This document shows, one piece after another, positions 19,755 through 32,195 of a stretch of 64,000 nucleotides of DNA. The position numbers and the translations under genes are program-made. Source of the DNA: Siphonodentalium dalli (lineage: Eukaryota; Mollusca; Scaphopoda; Gadilida; Siphonodentaliidae); the NCBI GenBank assembly GCA_032622095.1, contig CP136062.1:1612001-1676000 (forward strand). Reading direction: 5' to 3'. The notes beneath the pieces were generated by a model that saw only the letters and a program-made list of their open reading frames with translations, searched no databases and was not told the origin of the DNA. The first letter of the stretch is position 1. The number at the start of each line of letters is the position of its first letter.

Positions 19755-20125
19755 GTAGAATGTGATTTATGAGCTGAGTTTAGAACCACATAATTGGTGG
19801 GAGGGGTTCTGGTTTTGACCCCCCCTAACTTTGGTATTCAGTGGAAACTTTGTTGTAACTAGACCAACAAATGGCCACATTTATAATATTTCTAACTTTA
19901 TGAACTTGAGGTACCAGTTGTAAAATGATTCAACCATGTGAGATTGCAGCCACAGGAACATCCATGTTGGTCGGTCGATAAAGGTTTATCGTTATTTCAG
20001 CTGCCGTGCCATGTCACAACATCAGTTTTACCGGTTGAATGACCACATAAATAGTTAATTGCCCCACCCCACCAAACGGGCACCCATGTTGTTCAGCTTC
20101 GGTTCGTTAATTAAGCTAGCTTATG
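19755..20125 (+). repeat. Dispersed repeat, copy inverted at 32696-33060
   Basis: About 370 bases running from CCACATAATTGGTGGGAGGG to GTTAATTAAGCTAGCTTATG match 32696-33060 in reverse, including AACAAATGGCCACATTTATA and CACCAAACGGGCACCCATGT. No terminal repeat or coding frame was found in either copy. Confidence 0.7.
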
Positions 20126-21072
20126 TTCATATTACTAGTATGCGAGGCGCCATATTGGCGACTCTCATATATAAGAGAATGCATTGGCACAGGGTTTTTG
20201 CAAAATTTCAGGAAGCTGCAGTTAGGAAAGTAATTGGCTGGGCCGCTGCAGTCATAAATTAAATTACGAATTTCCGTATACGCGACGTTACCCCAATTAA
20301 TTAACGGATATGGATTTGATTACAGGTATCACACATCGCTGACTATATACATGTATATAATATAACGAATTAATTTATTGGACAAGTTCGCATCAAGGAT
20401 GCATCAATTATATTGTAACATTTGATTTCATACATTGGCCTGAAAATTGTACGATAATATTTGAGTATTTGAGCATAGACCCCACTTAAAGGAATAATCT
20501 TGGTTTATTTTTGTAATTCCACAGTTTAAATGAATCTGTCACAATCTACAAACACATTGTGATTCAAAACGATGCATTTGGACCGTGCAATTATATTATG
20601 AAACCGATAATATTTCTTATAATTAAATCTCAATGTAAAATGTCAACATGGAATACATTTTGAATGAGAATATCGTTAAATATTGGATACTTTATGGTGG
20701 CGTTAATTTGCGTTGGGGGAGTGTCTCGTTGCTGCAACGTCCTATGTTGTCGTGACGAAATTCATATGCACTCAAAGTTCGCGACCGCCCTTATGTAATT
20801 ATTAAATTTAAATACATTAGCAATTGGACACCAGCAGTGGAAAAACACTGAAAATGATGTGAATGTAATTATAACAAACATTAACCCTTCCGTGACGAGA
20901 GCTGGCGCAACACTAAAAACACTGTGCCAATGCATTATCGTATATATGCGAGTCTGGTTCAATGCAGGGGATGCAGTTATGGATGTACACGTGCCCCCCC
21001 CTCCCCACTACACAAACTCTCTAGCACTCTGATATTGATAGGTGTAAAATGTGTATTGTATAGCACACGAAC
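20126..21072 (+). other. No recognisable gene; dispersed repeat motif at its left edge
   Basis: 20135-20205 has TATGCGAGGCGCCATATTGG and CTCATATATAAGAGAATGCA, the motif of 19441-19600. The rest is featureless. Any downstream exons of the GT43 gene would be expected here or further left on the minus strand, but none was recognised. Confidence 0.35.
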
Positions 21073-21492
21073 CTTATCTATTAAATGAAAATGATAGTGA
21101 TTGTCATCGTCGCCGAAATACACAACACCGTTGACGCAATCTGGATTGACGTAACGCCGTATCCACCGTAAACCCTCATTCCTTTGATGGACCCCTCTGT
21201 GTCTTGTCTTGTCTGTAATAGGCTTAGTCGCGTGCAAATGTGTGTAGCCGAACACGCCACATTCTTTGAGAAATTGTTTAACTTCGGGCGTCAGACTGTA
21301 CGCGTCTTCGACCAGTATCCAATGCACGAAGTTCACCTGTCTGAATGTTTGGCATTGTCTAACTAGATCAACAATGTGTGTCGTGTGATTATATGTCGGC
21401 ATGATAATGAAGACAACCGGCAAACTCGGTCTTGTAGAGTTGCAGGAAACGTTGAATGATCGCCATGGCTGATATAACCGGCATGTGACATG
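21073..21492 (-). CDS. Exon of a GT43 beta-1,3-glucuronyltransferase
   Basis: The minus-strand frame encodes the front half of a GT43 catalytic domain, as in the animal enzymes that transfer glucuronic acid from UDP-GlcA to galactose during glycosaminoglycan linker or HNK-1 synthesis in the Golgi. In order it shows a hydrophobic strand with MPTYN, HWILVEDA, YTHLHATKP, RGVHQRNEGLRWIRR and VVYFGDDDN, the last being the metal/UDP-binding DxD-type motif (Asp codons about 21111-21103). A good donor, AAG|GTTCGT, ends the exon at 21073. The frame is open upstream to a TAG at 21493-21495; TACATAG there, or a nearer CAG, could be the acceptor. A stronger TTTTTTTGCAG at about 21512 would bring in that stop. 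The N-terminal membrane anchor and the C-terminal half (acceptor site) were not found in the window, so it is either one exon of a gene with long introns or an isolated fragment. Confidence 0.85.
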
Positions 21493-21590
21493 CTATGTAA
21501 GTTCTTCAGCTGCAAAAAAATCGACGTTTCATGATCAGACACGAGTTACTTCACATAAAACCGACATGGATCATTGGAATTTGTTATTTG

Positions 21591-21682
21591 CAGAATGATG
21601 TCAACATAGTGTGAATTTAGTGACTCTATCCCGCATAGCGGACTAGCATCACCAAATTAACCCTTTGGTGACCTCATTCTGC
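21591..21682 (+). repeat. Palindromic element, single copy
   Basis: CAGAATGATGTCAACATAGT...GGTGACCTCATTCTGC, with GAATTTAGTGA and TCACCAAATTAA in the arms, is a diverged copy of the long hairpin repeated at 49417-49510 and 49876-49970. Confidence 0.6.
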
Positions 21683-22165
21683 TTAGGCCTCATCTTCTCT
21701 GGAAAGTTTATTTACTATCAAATTTCTATATAAACTTATTCACGTAGATTCTATTTTGTTTAGTTTAGTTTCTTTATATCCCCAAATTGGCAGTTGTACA
21801 AGTAGTAGGGACATTATATAGGGATATACACACTATAATATGAAACCGGTCCCAATAAAAGCCGACTGCATTCCGACCGCACGCAACAAAAAAGCACCTA
21901 CCGCACATACCCTACTGTCTGACCACGGTGAGGTATACTATCACGCAGCGAACACCCATCTTGGCGATCGGGCAAGTTGCTAGTTAAGGCGGAAGTGGAT
22001 ATATTGACACATACACTAGGTCGGATTCGCTGATAAATCTGTTCCTTCCCACCATCGATCTGAATCAGTCAAATGACGGTTGCATTTACTCTACACTCAT
22101 TTATGTTGAGGAACAATTGAATTTTCAAATTCCATGTATAACTTTCGACCAGTCTTTGGTTCAAG
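21683..22165 (+). other. No recognisable gene
   Basis: No motif, repeat or coding signal seen. This would be intron or upstream sequence if the GT43 exon is functional. Confidence 0.35.
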
Positions 22166-22310
22166 GCTGCAAACAATAGCAACCATCAAGGGTGCTTTTA
22201 CCTAAGGCAGGTGAATGACGTCATATTATTTTTTCTATATCCATCAGTGATTTTTCAAAATCGCGGGTATAGATTTTTGAGAAATTCGGTGCTTCCTTTT
22301 GCTATTACTC
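22166..22310 (+). repeat. Partial copy of the 56620/63165 dispersed repeat
   Basis: AATAGCAACCATCAAGGGTGCTTTTACC and GGTGAATGACGTCATATTAT match the inner part of the copies at 63165-63240 and (reversed) 56780-56860. The rest of the family consensus is absent. Confidence 0.55.
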
Positions 22311-22961
22311 TGTTTCTGTGTATATATGCAACTAAAAAGTGTGTATGACAGAAACGCTCGCGACAGGCAAGAGGTTTGCAAAATTATTCGCACCAGAACG
22401 GTCGGTGAATGAGGTAATCTAACTCAAGCTTATATGGAATTCACTAATTCACTCACATAGCATTGAGTTTAAAATGTCCTAACCATATGGCCCGATTCGT
22501 CATCTCCATGTTAAACCTGGTCTACGTATACCTCTGGATTTAAACCGCGGTTTGACGTATTTATCGCCATCTCTGGTTTAAACATGGTTCAGCCAGAAAA
22601 CATTTAGCAGTAGTCTCTGTATCGTCGAGTTAATTAAACGTATACAATATTCGAACCGCCGCGTTTCAATTCACGGCTAAAATTCATAATTATACGACAA
22701 CGAGCATATTTTGATTGGAAAATTATAAGCGAGAACCACTCATATTCGTAAAGTGTATGGAGATAAACTTATTTTGTCGATTGCCATATTATATTACGTT
22801 TTATAATCATAAACCGGCAACTGAAACATAATTTGACGGTCCCGCTTAACCAGATTTAGGGAAGCTTGACCTGATGACGTATCCGTCTTTTCTGGACCGC
22901 GGTTTACATGTGTGGAGTTGCACATAATATCGGTTGATGGCGTATGTATAAGGTGAGATTC
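22311..22961 (+). other. No recognisable gene
   Basis: Contains imperfect TTAAACC/GGTTTAA inverted boxes (about 22510-22590) but no clear element ends. The long minus-strand frame that runs into 23195 has no domain signature. Confidence 0.35.
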
Positions 22962-23646
22962 CGTCGCATCAGTGCTATAAGGTCGTAACTCCATATTGGC
23001 GGGAAATGAGTATTTGCTATCATTCGAATCGTGAGAAAAATTCCAATCCGATGGGCCAAACTGTTTTTGCATTGGATGGCAAATATTCTCACAAACCAGT
23101 GACACAAATGACGTATCTCCAGCGATCTTCACAATTATTCGTGCTATAAGGTCGTATGTCCAACAGCAGCCAATCGGATGCTTCAGGTTGTCCACGTGAC
23201 TTCTGTTTTGTGTTTGTAAATTCTCAAATGTGTGCTATATGGTCGTATCTCCATGTTAGTCACGTGATCATTTGGTGATTTAAAGATTTAAATTATGTGA
23301 TTGTTCCACAAATTTCTGTATGATAATGCACATGAGTCAATAGGCACTTTTTAGTTCATAGACACATGCGATTGGCACCATGTGTAGCTTAATCTGTATT
23401 TATTAGCACAACTGCCTTATAGCACGGAAACCAGTCGCCGTTGGCGTACGCAAAAGGTCGTATCTCCAAACAAGTTGTTGCTTAAAAACAAAACGTGGGA
23501 GTAAACAGAAAAAATATTTTGTCCAATGGACAGCTAATGCCAGTTTTCATTGGGATAAATACAACAATACGTCATGCTTTGTCAACATTATGAGAAATGT
23601 TGAAAATGTGGGTTACCGGTTACGACTTTATAGCACTGATGCGACG
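22962..23646 (+). mobile_element. TIR element (685 bp) with ATAAGGTCGTAAC ends
   Basis: A 28-bp terminal repeat starting CGTCGCATCAGTGCTATAAG (22962-22989) is inverted at 23619-23646 with one mismatch. The internal box GCTATAAGGTCGTATxTCC recurs at 23142, 23231 and 23455. No TSD could be settled and there is no transposase; probably a MITE. Confidence 0.6.
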
Positions 23647-23833
23647 ATTTGTTGCTTGGTATTATCATGTCCCAATTGATTTATTCTCACACCATCGTGC
23701 GTGTGATTTATCGCGATAATTGAGGGCGTGATAATAATCACTCTAGCGGCCTGTTTATGGTCCGCGTGGTAACTGGGTAGTTAGAGTGCATGCTCATCGG
23801 CTAGCCACTGAACTACCACAAACGCCCTGTTTA

Positions 23834-26092
23834 CACTGTTAGAAATTACTGTCGGTTCGACGATTTCGGGCCCTCATAATCGACGGTCCCATACCGATTC
23901 ATCAGTGTGACGGTTTATTACCGTTATTTTATGTGCCCATGAAAATTCAATAGTATATTTAACGGCGACCATATTATATACGGCAATGATTCCATACAGT
24001 ATGACTGAATCTTACTCTGCTGATATTTAATATGTATTATTAATCCAGCATTCATTCTGTGTTATGGGGTCGGTACGTATATTGATGAGTAGGTTATTCT
24101 CATTCCGGGTTTAAGTTCGTGCTTTAGCACTCAGATCATTTTTTCGCCATGTTTCTTTCGCGTTGCATATTCGATCCAAACTATTGGGTTTTTTTGGGGG
24201 AACTGTAACCTGCTCGATTGTGGACAGTTCCTTTGATAACCGGACAAGTTTCAATTCTGCGAAAAACGGCTTAATCATTGACAAGTTCCACTAAATTAGA
24301 GAGTAGAGATCATGCCAATCGATTCATGTCGTGATCCGGGGTCTGACTTTATTCGACTCAGTGATGATGTTGAAATTGACAGTGTTGTGACTTAGTATCA
24401 AAACACCGGCACATTTACTGACACATGAGGATACAGGTACAATTAACACGAGCTTCGATGTCAACCAATAGTGACAATAATAACAACAACGACTCAAAGA
24501 GCAGCTATTACTATTAGAATGTTGACAATCCAGTTGACAGTGTTCTGAATCTGATTGTTTCAAAGCACACGCATGTCATTTACAAGAGAGAATATACATG
24601 TACATCTACTGTACGCATCAGTGTAATTCACAAAAGCCTCAGTCTCAACAACAACACCGTAAACAATAAACTGACGCCACGCAGTGACGGATGATCACAT
24701 ATCTACAATTCCAACTGTACAATTACACGGACCAATTCATCCTGTGGTCATCAATTTTCATTGAAACGTGTGGATGTGAGACATTGTCATCATTCGCCAT
24801 GTTATCGTCAAGTTAATACGACAATTTACCGGGAGTACACTATTGGTTGGATGTTCTTATCAAACTATCTTTGGCTGACTCACTGATATTGATACTAAGT
24901 GTTGTTATACCAGTATACTGTTTGATGCATCATGCTTTGAAATTTCATGGAAAATGTGCGACTACAGGAGAACATTGTCGCCAAGTCATCGCCCACAGTC
25001 ATTATGGGATCTGCTGTTGTCTTGAACGTTCCAATCCCAAATATCTGTTATTGATATACAGTACCAGTCAAAAGAGTGGTATATTAAGCGCGCTATTTTC
25101 GCGCCCAATATCGTAATAATATTGCAAGTGGAAGCGCTTATAACCACGTCGCTTGTGATATTATTGCAACATTTTGCGCTTAATATCTCAATATTTTGCG
25201 TATATTTATTGCGACATCTTGCGCTCAAAATTGTGACAATTAAATCAAATTATTGATTCTTCTATACTGTTTATTGTATAAACGGAGACAATGTTTTAGA
25301 TATGTATATAATTATAGTTGTAAATGCTATATGTACACTATATGTAAAATGTGTTTACAAGTGATTGGAAAATTTCACGCCTTACATGTTACCAAAAAGT
25401 TTGCCATTAAGATATTTTACTTTTACATGTACATAAATTTGAGTTTTCACTGTGAAATATGGAGCTTTGTTGTTCTTTTTGTGGCTTAAAAGGGCATGCC
25501 AATTCATGTTTTAGAATGGTCAAAATTAGTATTACTCATAACAGAATAGTGATGTGTTGGCTTATCAGCTATTACTATTATCGTTTTTGTATTTACAGCC
25601 ATATTTATACAGTAGTTAGTGAAAGGCGAACACGTTACGCATGCGCAGCCTTTTCCGGATTAAATTCTACGAGGCAGATAACAAGCTTGATCCTCTAAGA
25701 ACTAAGATGTATTTTTCAATTACGAACAATACTAGTTTCGACCATTCAAAAACATATGAATCGTAATTCCTACCGGGAAATCATATTGTCACCATGAGAA
25801 CCTGGCTAATTCTAGTGTAAATTAGCAAATTAAGAAAAAGTTAAATGGTGTTGACCCATGACAAATACCATTGGTCTGACCATTATTAGTTACGGTCTTG
25901 ATATTAGTTAAACGGTGCTGAACCGTAAAAAAATACAACGGTCTGACAGTTACTGGTTACGGTCTGCCAGTTACTTAAATTGTTTTATACCGCGGAACAT
26001 GCTACGGCCTGTCCGTATGTTTGACGGTCAAATGTTGGCAGCGATGTTGCGCGGTCTCAGACCGTTAAAGCGACGGTATTTTTCTAACAGTG
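23834..26092 (+). mobile_element. TIR element with TA target site (2,259 bp), non-coding
   Basis: CACTGTTAGAAATTACTGTC at 23834 is inverted at the right end (ending TTCTAACAGTG at 26092); both ends are flanked by TA (23832-23833 and 26093-26094). TA duplication suggests Tc1/mariner. The subterminal regions carry repeated GGTCTGAC/ACGGTC boxes. Inner frames (for example 24847-25116) lack transposase motifs. A block at 25080-25240 alternates GCGCTTAATAT and AATATTGCA motifs. Confidence 0.5.
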
Positions 26093-26094
26093 TA

Positions 26095-26590
26095 GATGGA
26101 TCCCGGCAAGATTAGTGTAAGATTAGTTAAGTTATACATTTATTATAACCAGTGGGAAATTGTGAGAAAATTTGAGGGGATCGCAAATTTTGGGTGCATG
26201 GGAATCAACAATTGGTCTGATTGGAAGATGAGCATTTTAGAAATAAGAAGCGTGACAAGTCCTCACAACGTATACACTTAAACTCTCACAAATTCGATAG
26301 ATCCATAATGGAATAAACCAGGACAATACAAAATAGAAATGAGACGTCGACATGAGTTTATTAAACATATATGAACTAGAACATAAAGAGAATACACTCC
26401 AGATTCTTTAACTGCAAAACACATATAATGTTATCTAAATCATGAAAGTGATGACATTGGTGGGGTGTCTCATCCCTAACTGTGTGCAAATGTTTCAATA
26501 CTTCATGCTTCGTTCATAATTAGTTTGAAGTTTCGCATAGGTTGATAGTGTAATCATGCATATTTTGATTTTAAATCAGAAATTTCTCAG
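26095..26590 (+). other. No recognisable gene
   Basis: AT-rich; no repeat or coding signature. Confidence 0.35.
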
Positions 26591-27240
26591 TGGGGAAAAT
26601 AGTTGTTAGACCACACGTTACGCATGTTCATATTTTGACAGGGGAGGCACCAACACAGGACTCTGAAAGCAAGACTTTTCCTGTCGATTTGAGGCACCCA
26701 CCACTCCAACGCAAGTTTTTTTCCAATGAAAGTTGGGGACCCACCCCAAAAAGTTTTCAAAACATTTCACTAATAATTGTGAACTTCATGCTTGAATGGC
26801 CGCTGGCAGCCATGTTTTTTTTAACAGAATTCGGAAAAAATGGATAGCTCCCATCAAGATGTCACCCCGAAGATCCATATAAAGTTTTGTGACGATCAGA
26901 TGAGAGATGTTACATGTAGGGTGTGCTAAAGGATTTAATCAACACAAAGAGTAAAAACAAGATGGCTGTTAGCAGCCATGTTTTTTTACCAGAATTTCGG
27001 GGGGGGGGTGGTAATCTCTCATTTACATGTAGATGTCAATCCGAGAATCCATATTATGTTTGGTGATGATTGGATGAGAGATGTTGCCTGTAGGGTGTGC
27101 CAAAGGATTTAGTCATACAAAGAGTGCAAACAAAGATTGCTGTTAGCAGCCATGTGTTTTTCCCAGAAAATTAAAAAAAAATGTAAACTTTTGTAAAGTC
27201 TGGCTAAAACTTTAGCTAGGAGCTGGGGGGGGGGGTAGTT
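26591..27240 (+). repeat. Pearl-like core array, about three units
   Basis: GGCAGCCATGTTTTTTTTAA (26806), GATGGCTGTTAGCAGCCATG (26962) and GATTGCTGTTAGCAGCCATG (27136) mark units of about 160-175 bp. Each contains GATxxxxTGAGAGATGTT and a GGGTGTGC box. Poly-G tracts (27000, 27225) separate units. Confidence 0.6.
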
Positions 27241-28401
27241 TGGGTGTTGGTTGGATGCAACATGGTACAGTTGTTATTAGTATTTTTTTTTCATTTTATT
27301 TTTTTTGCTTGAAATTTCAATGAACAACATTACATCAGTGATATATAAATCTGATTGTTTATCAAATATTTGCAGGACCCAAACATCTGGTTTTAACAAG
27401 CTACCAGTATCTGACCCACTACATACATGTACATGTACGGGATGCGTACATGTTGAATCACCATGTCCACCCATATACCTGTCACCTGGGATGGTGGGTT
27501 TAGGCCTATCAATTATAGTTGAATTTGACAGTGCCAAATACACTATTTCCCTGTCATTGTGGAAACTTTGGGATTGTGCAATCCAGTGCACAGCCAAAAA
27601 ATTGTCCTGTTCAAAATTGACACTTATCTTCTACGGCATTACTTTAAAATTGCATGAAATTCTATATTGGCTGAAGAGTTAAAGGGTCACTCTCAACAAA
27701 TTTTATTGAAAGAGTAATGAGTAAAGAACTAAAGATGTACCTGGGAATATATACACCCCCACACGAGGTGATGAGTAATGATTCACCAGGTATCTACATG
27801 TATATAGCGTATCTATGTGATGCACATGGGGGATTTATTATCTACATCTACCATTAGATAGCGTGTGGAGTTACTCAATGCTTGCTGCGCTCATGTGTGT
27901 GTACACCCGAGAAAAAAGTTTGAAAATGTGCTGAACGGTCAGTCATTACCATGAGGAAAATACAGCGAGAGCACTCCCAGCTATCCTTAAAGTAATTGAT
28001 CACCTGCAAAGTGGTGTCACTCTGATAAATACTGCGTTAACCACCAACACTGTCTTTAAGGTTACCACTTCAACCGAGATATATCCAGGGTTTAAAGCAA
28101 TTAAAAGCAAAATTTCGAATATACATGTAGTCGGATTCCTTATGTCATTTTGCATTTTTGGTTTGTTAAAAGCGATCTGAAAACGGATTCTGTATGCTTA
28201 GTAGGTGTGTTTTCAGGATTGACTTGTTTCCATTCTTGAATTTTGGCGGGTCGGCCTAAATCGGGGTCAACATAATTTAGAGAGCGTTTCGTATTTACAT
28301 AAAACGATAGATGGTGCCATCTGGCGTATGGTGATCGGTGCGTTTTGAAACTTCTCCAAACTACTAGATATGACCGTTACAAGTATTTTGGAAATGTTTT
28401 A
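27241..28401 (+). other. No recognisable gene
   Basis: A 125-codon plus frame (27305-27682) and an overlapping 106-codon minus frame share the same bases, have no motif and are not supported. Confidence 0.35.
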
Positions 28402-28655
28402 TGTGATCGGTTGATTCTTGTTGGCTACAGTTGTGATCAAAATTTAACACTGAGCCCTATGGAGATTCTACTACTTTGGATAAATGACGCAACTTTGCGT
28501 ATGATGATATGCGCGTACATGTACTGATATTCCTAAAAAATACTAAGTATGAAACACAGACTTAGTTTTAAAAAGAATGGTTGTGATCAGATGATTCGTG
28601 TTGGCTACAGTTGCGATCAAAATTAACACTTAACCCTATGGAGAATTTCGTGTAA
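28402..28655 (+). repeat. Local duplication of about 70 bp
   Basis: TGTGATCGGTTGATTCTTGT...GATCAAAATTTAACACTGAGCCCTATGGAG (28401-28462) recurs as TGTGATCAGATGATTCGTGT...CCCTATGGAG at 28583-28644, spacing 182 bases. Confidence 0.65.
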
Positions 28656-29913
28656 TGCTCAAACGTTGATTGTAATATCACTTATTGGCAATCGTGCGCA
28701 ACTATATATGAAGTTTAACACTCGTGTTTGACCCACAGTAACTATCCGTGATTTAAATGTAGCAAGATATGATATAGTTATGCCTCAAGATACAGTAATT
28801 GGCAAAAGTAAGTGTTGACTGGTCTTTTAATTTCGACAAGATGCAGCCTGCTGAATCAAATGAAAATATTCACAACAAGACTGTTCACGATGTGATTACA
28901 TATTATATTATTGTTTTATGCTATACTTGTCTGTCCTGTTGTCCACTGACTAGATTTAAAACCACATCGTTGATCATAACGGGATGTAGTGTCACAAATA
29001 CACATGTATAGATGGTAGTTGTTCGTTGTCATTAACTCAATCGTTGTCATCGGAGTTTATCCCACACGCGCTGAGAGAATATGTGTTTTTGCAGGATTTG
29101 TGCTACTGATAAATGGACATCTCGGTGCAGCTGAGATATTTACTATAGCAGCATAGGCTTTGCTTTCACACTTCCCACGCCAGTTACTTTTGGCCAACTT
29201 CAGTACAGTGACTGAAACCCAACATTCGCCATCAATATTCTGACCACAGTTAATCTCCACGCTTGGTGTATAGTTGTGAAAATCAAGTAAATTCGAATTT
29301 CCAATAAAGTAGAGCTTAATGAGTAAAATAAATATCAACATAGTTGCATTTTCCTGCAAATTCCGAGTAGGTGCTTAGTAACCGTTACTAAGGAGCTATC
29401 GGGACCGGTGGCAAAGTCTCCCGATCTTATAATGATCAGTGGCCTATGCAGAACATGGCTGCATATATTTAGACATGCATGTGCCCAACTTTGAACAAAA
29501 CCAGCACCATGTGATTAGACACTGACTAAATTAAGGCAATACCAATGACTGATTAGTACACCATTGTGGTATTTGATTCGCAACCGTTGCTAGCCTTAAA
29601 TAAGACATCTGGTTCACTTTGACGACCAGGTTTATCTCAAATTTCACATTTGAGTATTAACTGCATCGGATACACCCGACCAGGAATTATAGAACAACCA
29701 TCTATATAAGCCCAGCAATATTTAGCAATACATATGGACATGATAACATTGTTTAACATGTTTAAACAATACCACCCTATCCACAGGTATATGGCTAAAC
29801 ATATCATTGGCATGGATGAGTTGTTGTAGTTGTTACATGGATGCTGGTCGGGTTTCTCCAAATTTAATTCTAAAACAGAATGATCCATAAGCTACGGTGG
29901 CTGGTTTAGCTAG
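28656..29913 (+). other. No recognisable gene
   Basis: No motif-bearing frame or repeat boundary seen. Confidence 0.35.
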
Positions 29914-31348
29914 ACATGGGAATATTTTTTTTGTGGCCACGAAATACTAATTCATGGCCACGAAATAACTATTAATTCGTGGCCTTTGCATATATCCAGA
30001 TACATTTACGGTATGGTTAGACTAAGTTGATGTTTTAGAAACAATGCATACGATCGCAAAGCAGCTACTACAAACAACCTTATGGTGTGGGACCCGGGCT
30101 CTATGGGGATAGGAACGTCCGATATAAACTAACCCAGAGAGAATGGGGAAACACGGGTCAGGTGGCTCCAAGACAAACTGAATATTCATTAGTTTTTACC
30201 TCAAGGGATCGAATGGGAATGACATTTCTCTCGGCATATTGGCCAATTTAAGTCTAATAAGGGGTTTAGTAGGGTGGGCCCAAAACAAACTTATAAATTT
30301 CACCCCCTTCAACCATACCCGATCCAAAATGGTCGCCGCTCAGAAGGGGTCAAAGAGGTACACATCATTTCTCGGTCGAGTATACACCGTGGAATGCTAA
30401 AGGTGAAGGTAACTGAAGAATTACCTTCACCTGATACATGCGACACGTTATTAAAGGATGACATCGCTTTTATTTGATTTGTACATAATATCTAAATAAT
30501 TTAAACTGTTGAATGAATGGGGGAATGGATTTTTGTGAGCGGGAAATTTATTTAACTAGCTGCTGTAGTCCTGGGTTTTTCCAGATCAAATTTGCCTGTG
30601 AGATAGCCCTGTCGTAGACTTGGGGATTTCTTTTAAAAAGTAAACACATGACCTATGATTTTTCTTGCATTTTCGTGATCAACTGGTGTCAATCTAGCTG
30701 GGTAAACATCACTGGTATGGCTTGCAGGCTTCAATTCAGTGAATTTGGCCGAAACGTTAACACTGTCGCCTATGGGAAACCATTTAGTTCAGTGATTCCT
30801 ATACACTACTATGTATTCAATGGCTGGGATTCCGTTGAATACATGTACCTCACGTCAATGGGTGTGGAATAAAAACTAAATATCCACCGGCTTTCACCAT
30901 CCCCGATCCAAAATGGCCACCCCAGATGGGTTCAAATATGGCACCTATACAATTTCTCGGCCCCTTATCCGTTTGATGTGGTATAAATTGGTGCTGTATA
31001 TAGGGTGGCCCCAAGATATACTGAATGTCGTGGGTGCCTATTTAACCCACCCCCACAGGACGGCGGCAACTTTGGATCGGGTCGGTGAAAGGGATGATTA
31101 GTTAATTTGTTTTACGGGCCACCCTACAACACCCTTTATCTCAAATCGCCGTCGCTCATGCCAAGATGGTGGACAACTACAACCAGATCATCTCTATCCG
31201 CTTCCATTACAACAATGGGACTGACGATCGTATATCACAATTAGTTATTTCGTGGCCACGAATTACTTATTTCGTCGCCACGAATAAGTTATTTCGTGTC
31301 CACGAATTAGTATTTCGTGGTCACGAAATAAAAAAAATATTCCCATGT
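29914..31348 (+). mobile_element. TIR element (1,435 bp) with GTGGCCACGAAATAACT terminal iterations
   Basis: The left end ACATGGGAATATTTTTTTTG and the inverted right end (ending AATATTCCCATGT) enclose iterated CGTGGCCACGAAATAACTAATT boxes: two or three at the left and four at the right. The inverted repeat thus covers about 75-110 bases but the number of iterations differs. The interior repeats CGATCCAAAATGG-CGCC and TTTCTCGG boxes (30319 and 30904). No transposase frame and no certain TSD; superfamily undetermined. Confidence 0.65.
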
Positions 31349-31855
31349 TCTAAAAGATTTAACTGACACTTACATAAATATGACTCGCAGATTTGTTAGC
31401 ACACAACTCCGTATTATACGGTACTTCGTCCTGGCAATAAACATTAATTTTGTCAATTGATGAAAAAACACCATCAATCAATTTTACAGCGATATCCTGA
31501 AACTTTAGTCTTGATACACATTACATTTGTAGAATAGTGGACATTATCACTGAAGCACGTGATTGTGATGTACATGTATATGATTGATGTGAACCACATT
31601 TTTTATCAACTACTGTATCTGGTGGCCTGACTATATTGCAAGTTAATTTTGTAAAATCACATGTAGTTACGATAGATTATATGTAAGAGCCATGCATATA
31701 TGATAGCCATTAAGTTCCACCACTGTGAACATTTGAGTAAATTGTCAAACTATCTATATGGTTCAACGTTAAATTTTGATCGCAACTGTAGTACTGTACC
31801 CGCATAGACTTATCTGACGATACCAATATTCTCACAAATACATTTCAGAGTCATA
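31349..31855 (+). other. No recognisable gene
   Basis: Featureless AT-rich sequence. Confidence 0.35.
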
Positions 31856-32195
31856 TTTGACATATGTGCATAATTTAAACTCGCACAATTCATGAAAAGG
31901 CTAATCGTGTTAGTTAATATCTGTATAATCAGGAAACGCTCTATTATTTTTAAAACCGTCCAAACAATTTGTTTCCACTAAAATGTTAGACTGGAAACAA
32001 GTAGACTCTGAAAGTAGACCGCCATATTTGATACTTTTGTTAATTTCAACTCGCACAGTCCACCAGAAAGTTAGTTATGATGATTAATATTTGTATAATA
32101 AGCAAAAGCTCTTTAAATTCTTAAAACAGTCCAAAAACACTTTTTTTCCAATAAAATTTCAACTGGACACAGGTAAACTCTGAAAGTAGACACGC
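31856..32195 (+). repeat. 172-bp tandem duplication
   Basis: Two units beginning TTGACATATGTGCATAATTT (31856) and TTGATACTTTTGTTAATTTC (32028). Shared boxes are AACTCGCACA, CGCTCT/AGCTCT, AAAACxGTCCAAA and AGACTCTGAAAGTAGAC. Confidence 0.65.

Noticed and set aside
22794-23195. 133-codon minus frame
   Set aside because: It crosses the end of a TIR element, uses its iterated boxes and shows no domain.
24847-25116. 89-codon hydrophobic frame resembling a membrane segment
   Set aside because: It lies inside a TA-flanked element in AT-rich DNA, where hydrophobic frames arise by chance.
27305-27682. 125-codon plus frame
   Set aside because: A 106-codon minus frame overlaps it and neither has motifs.
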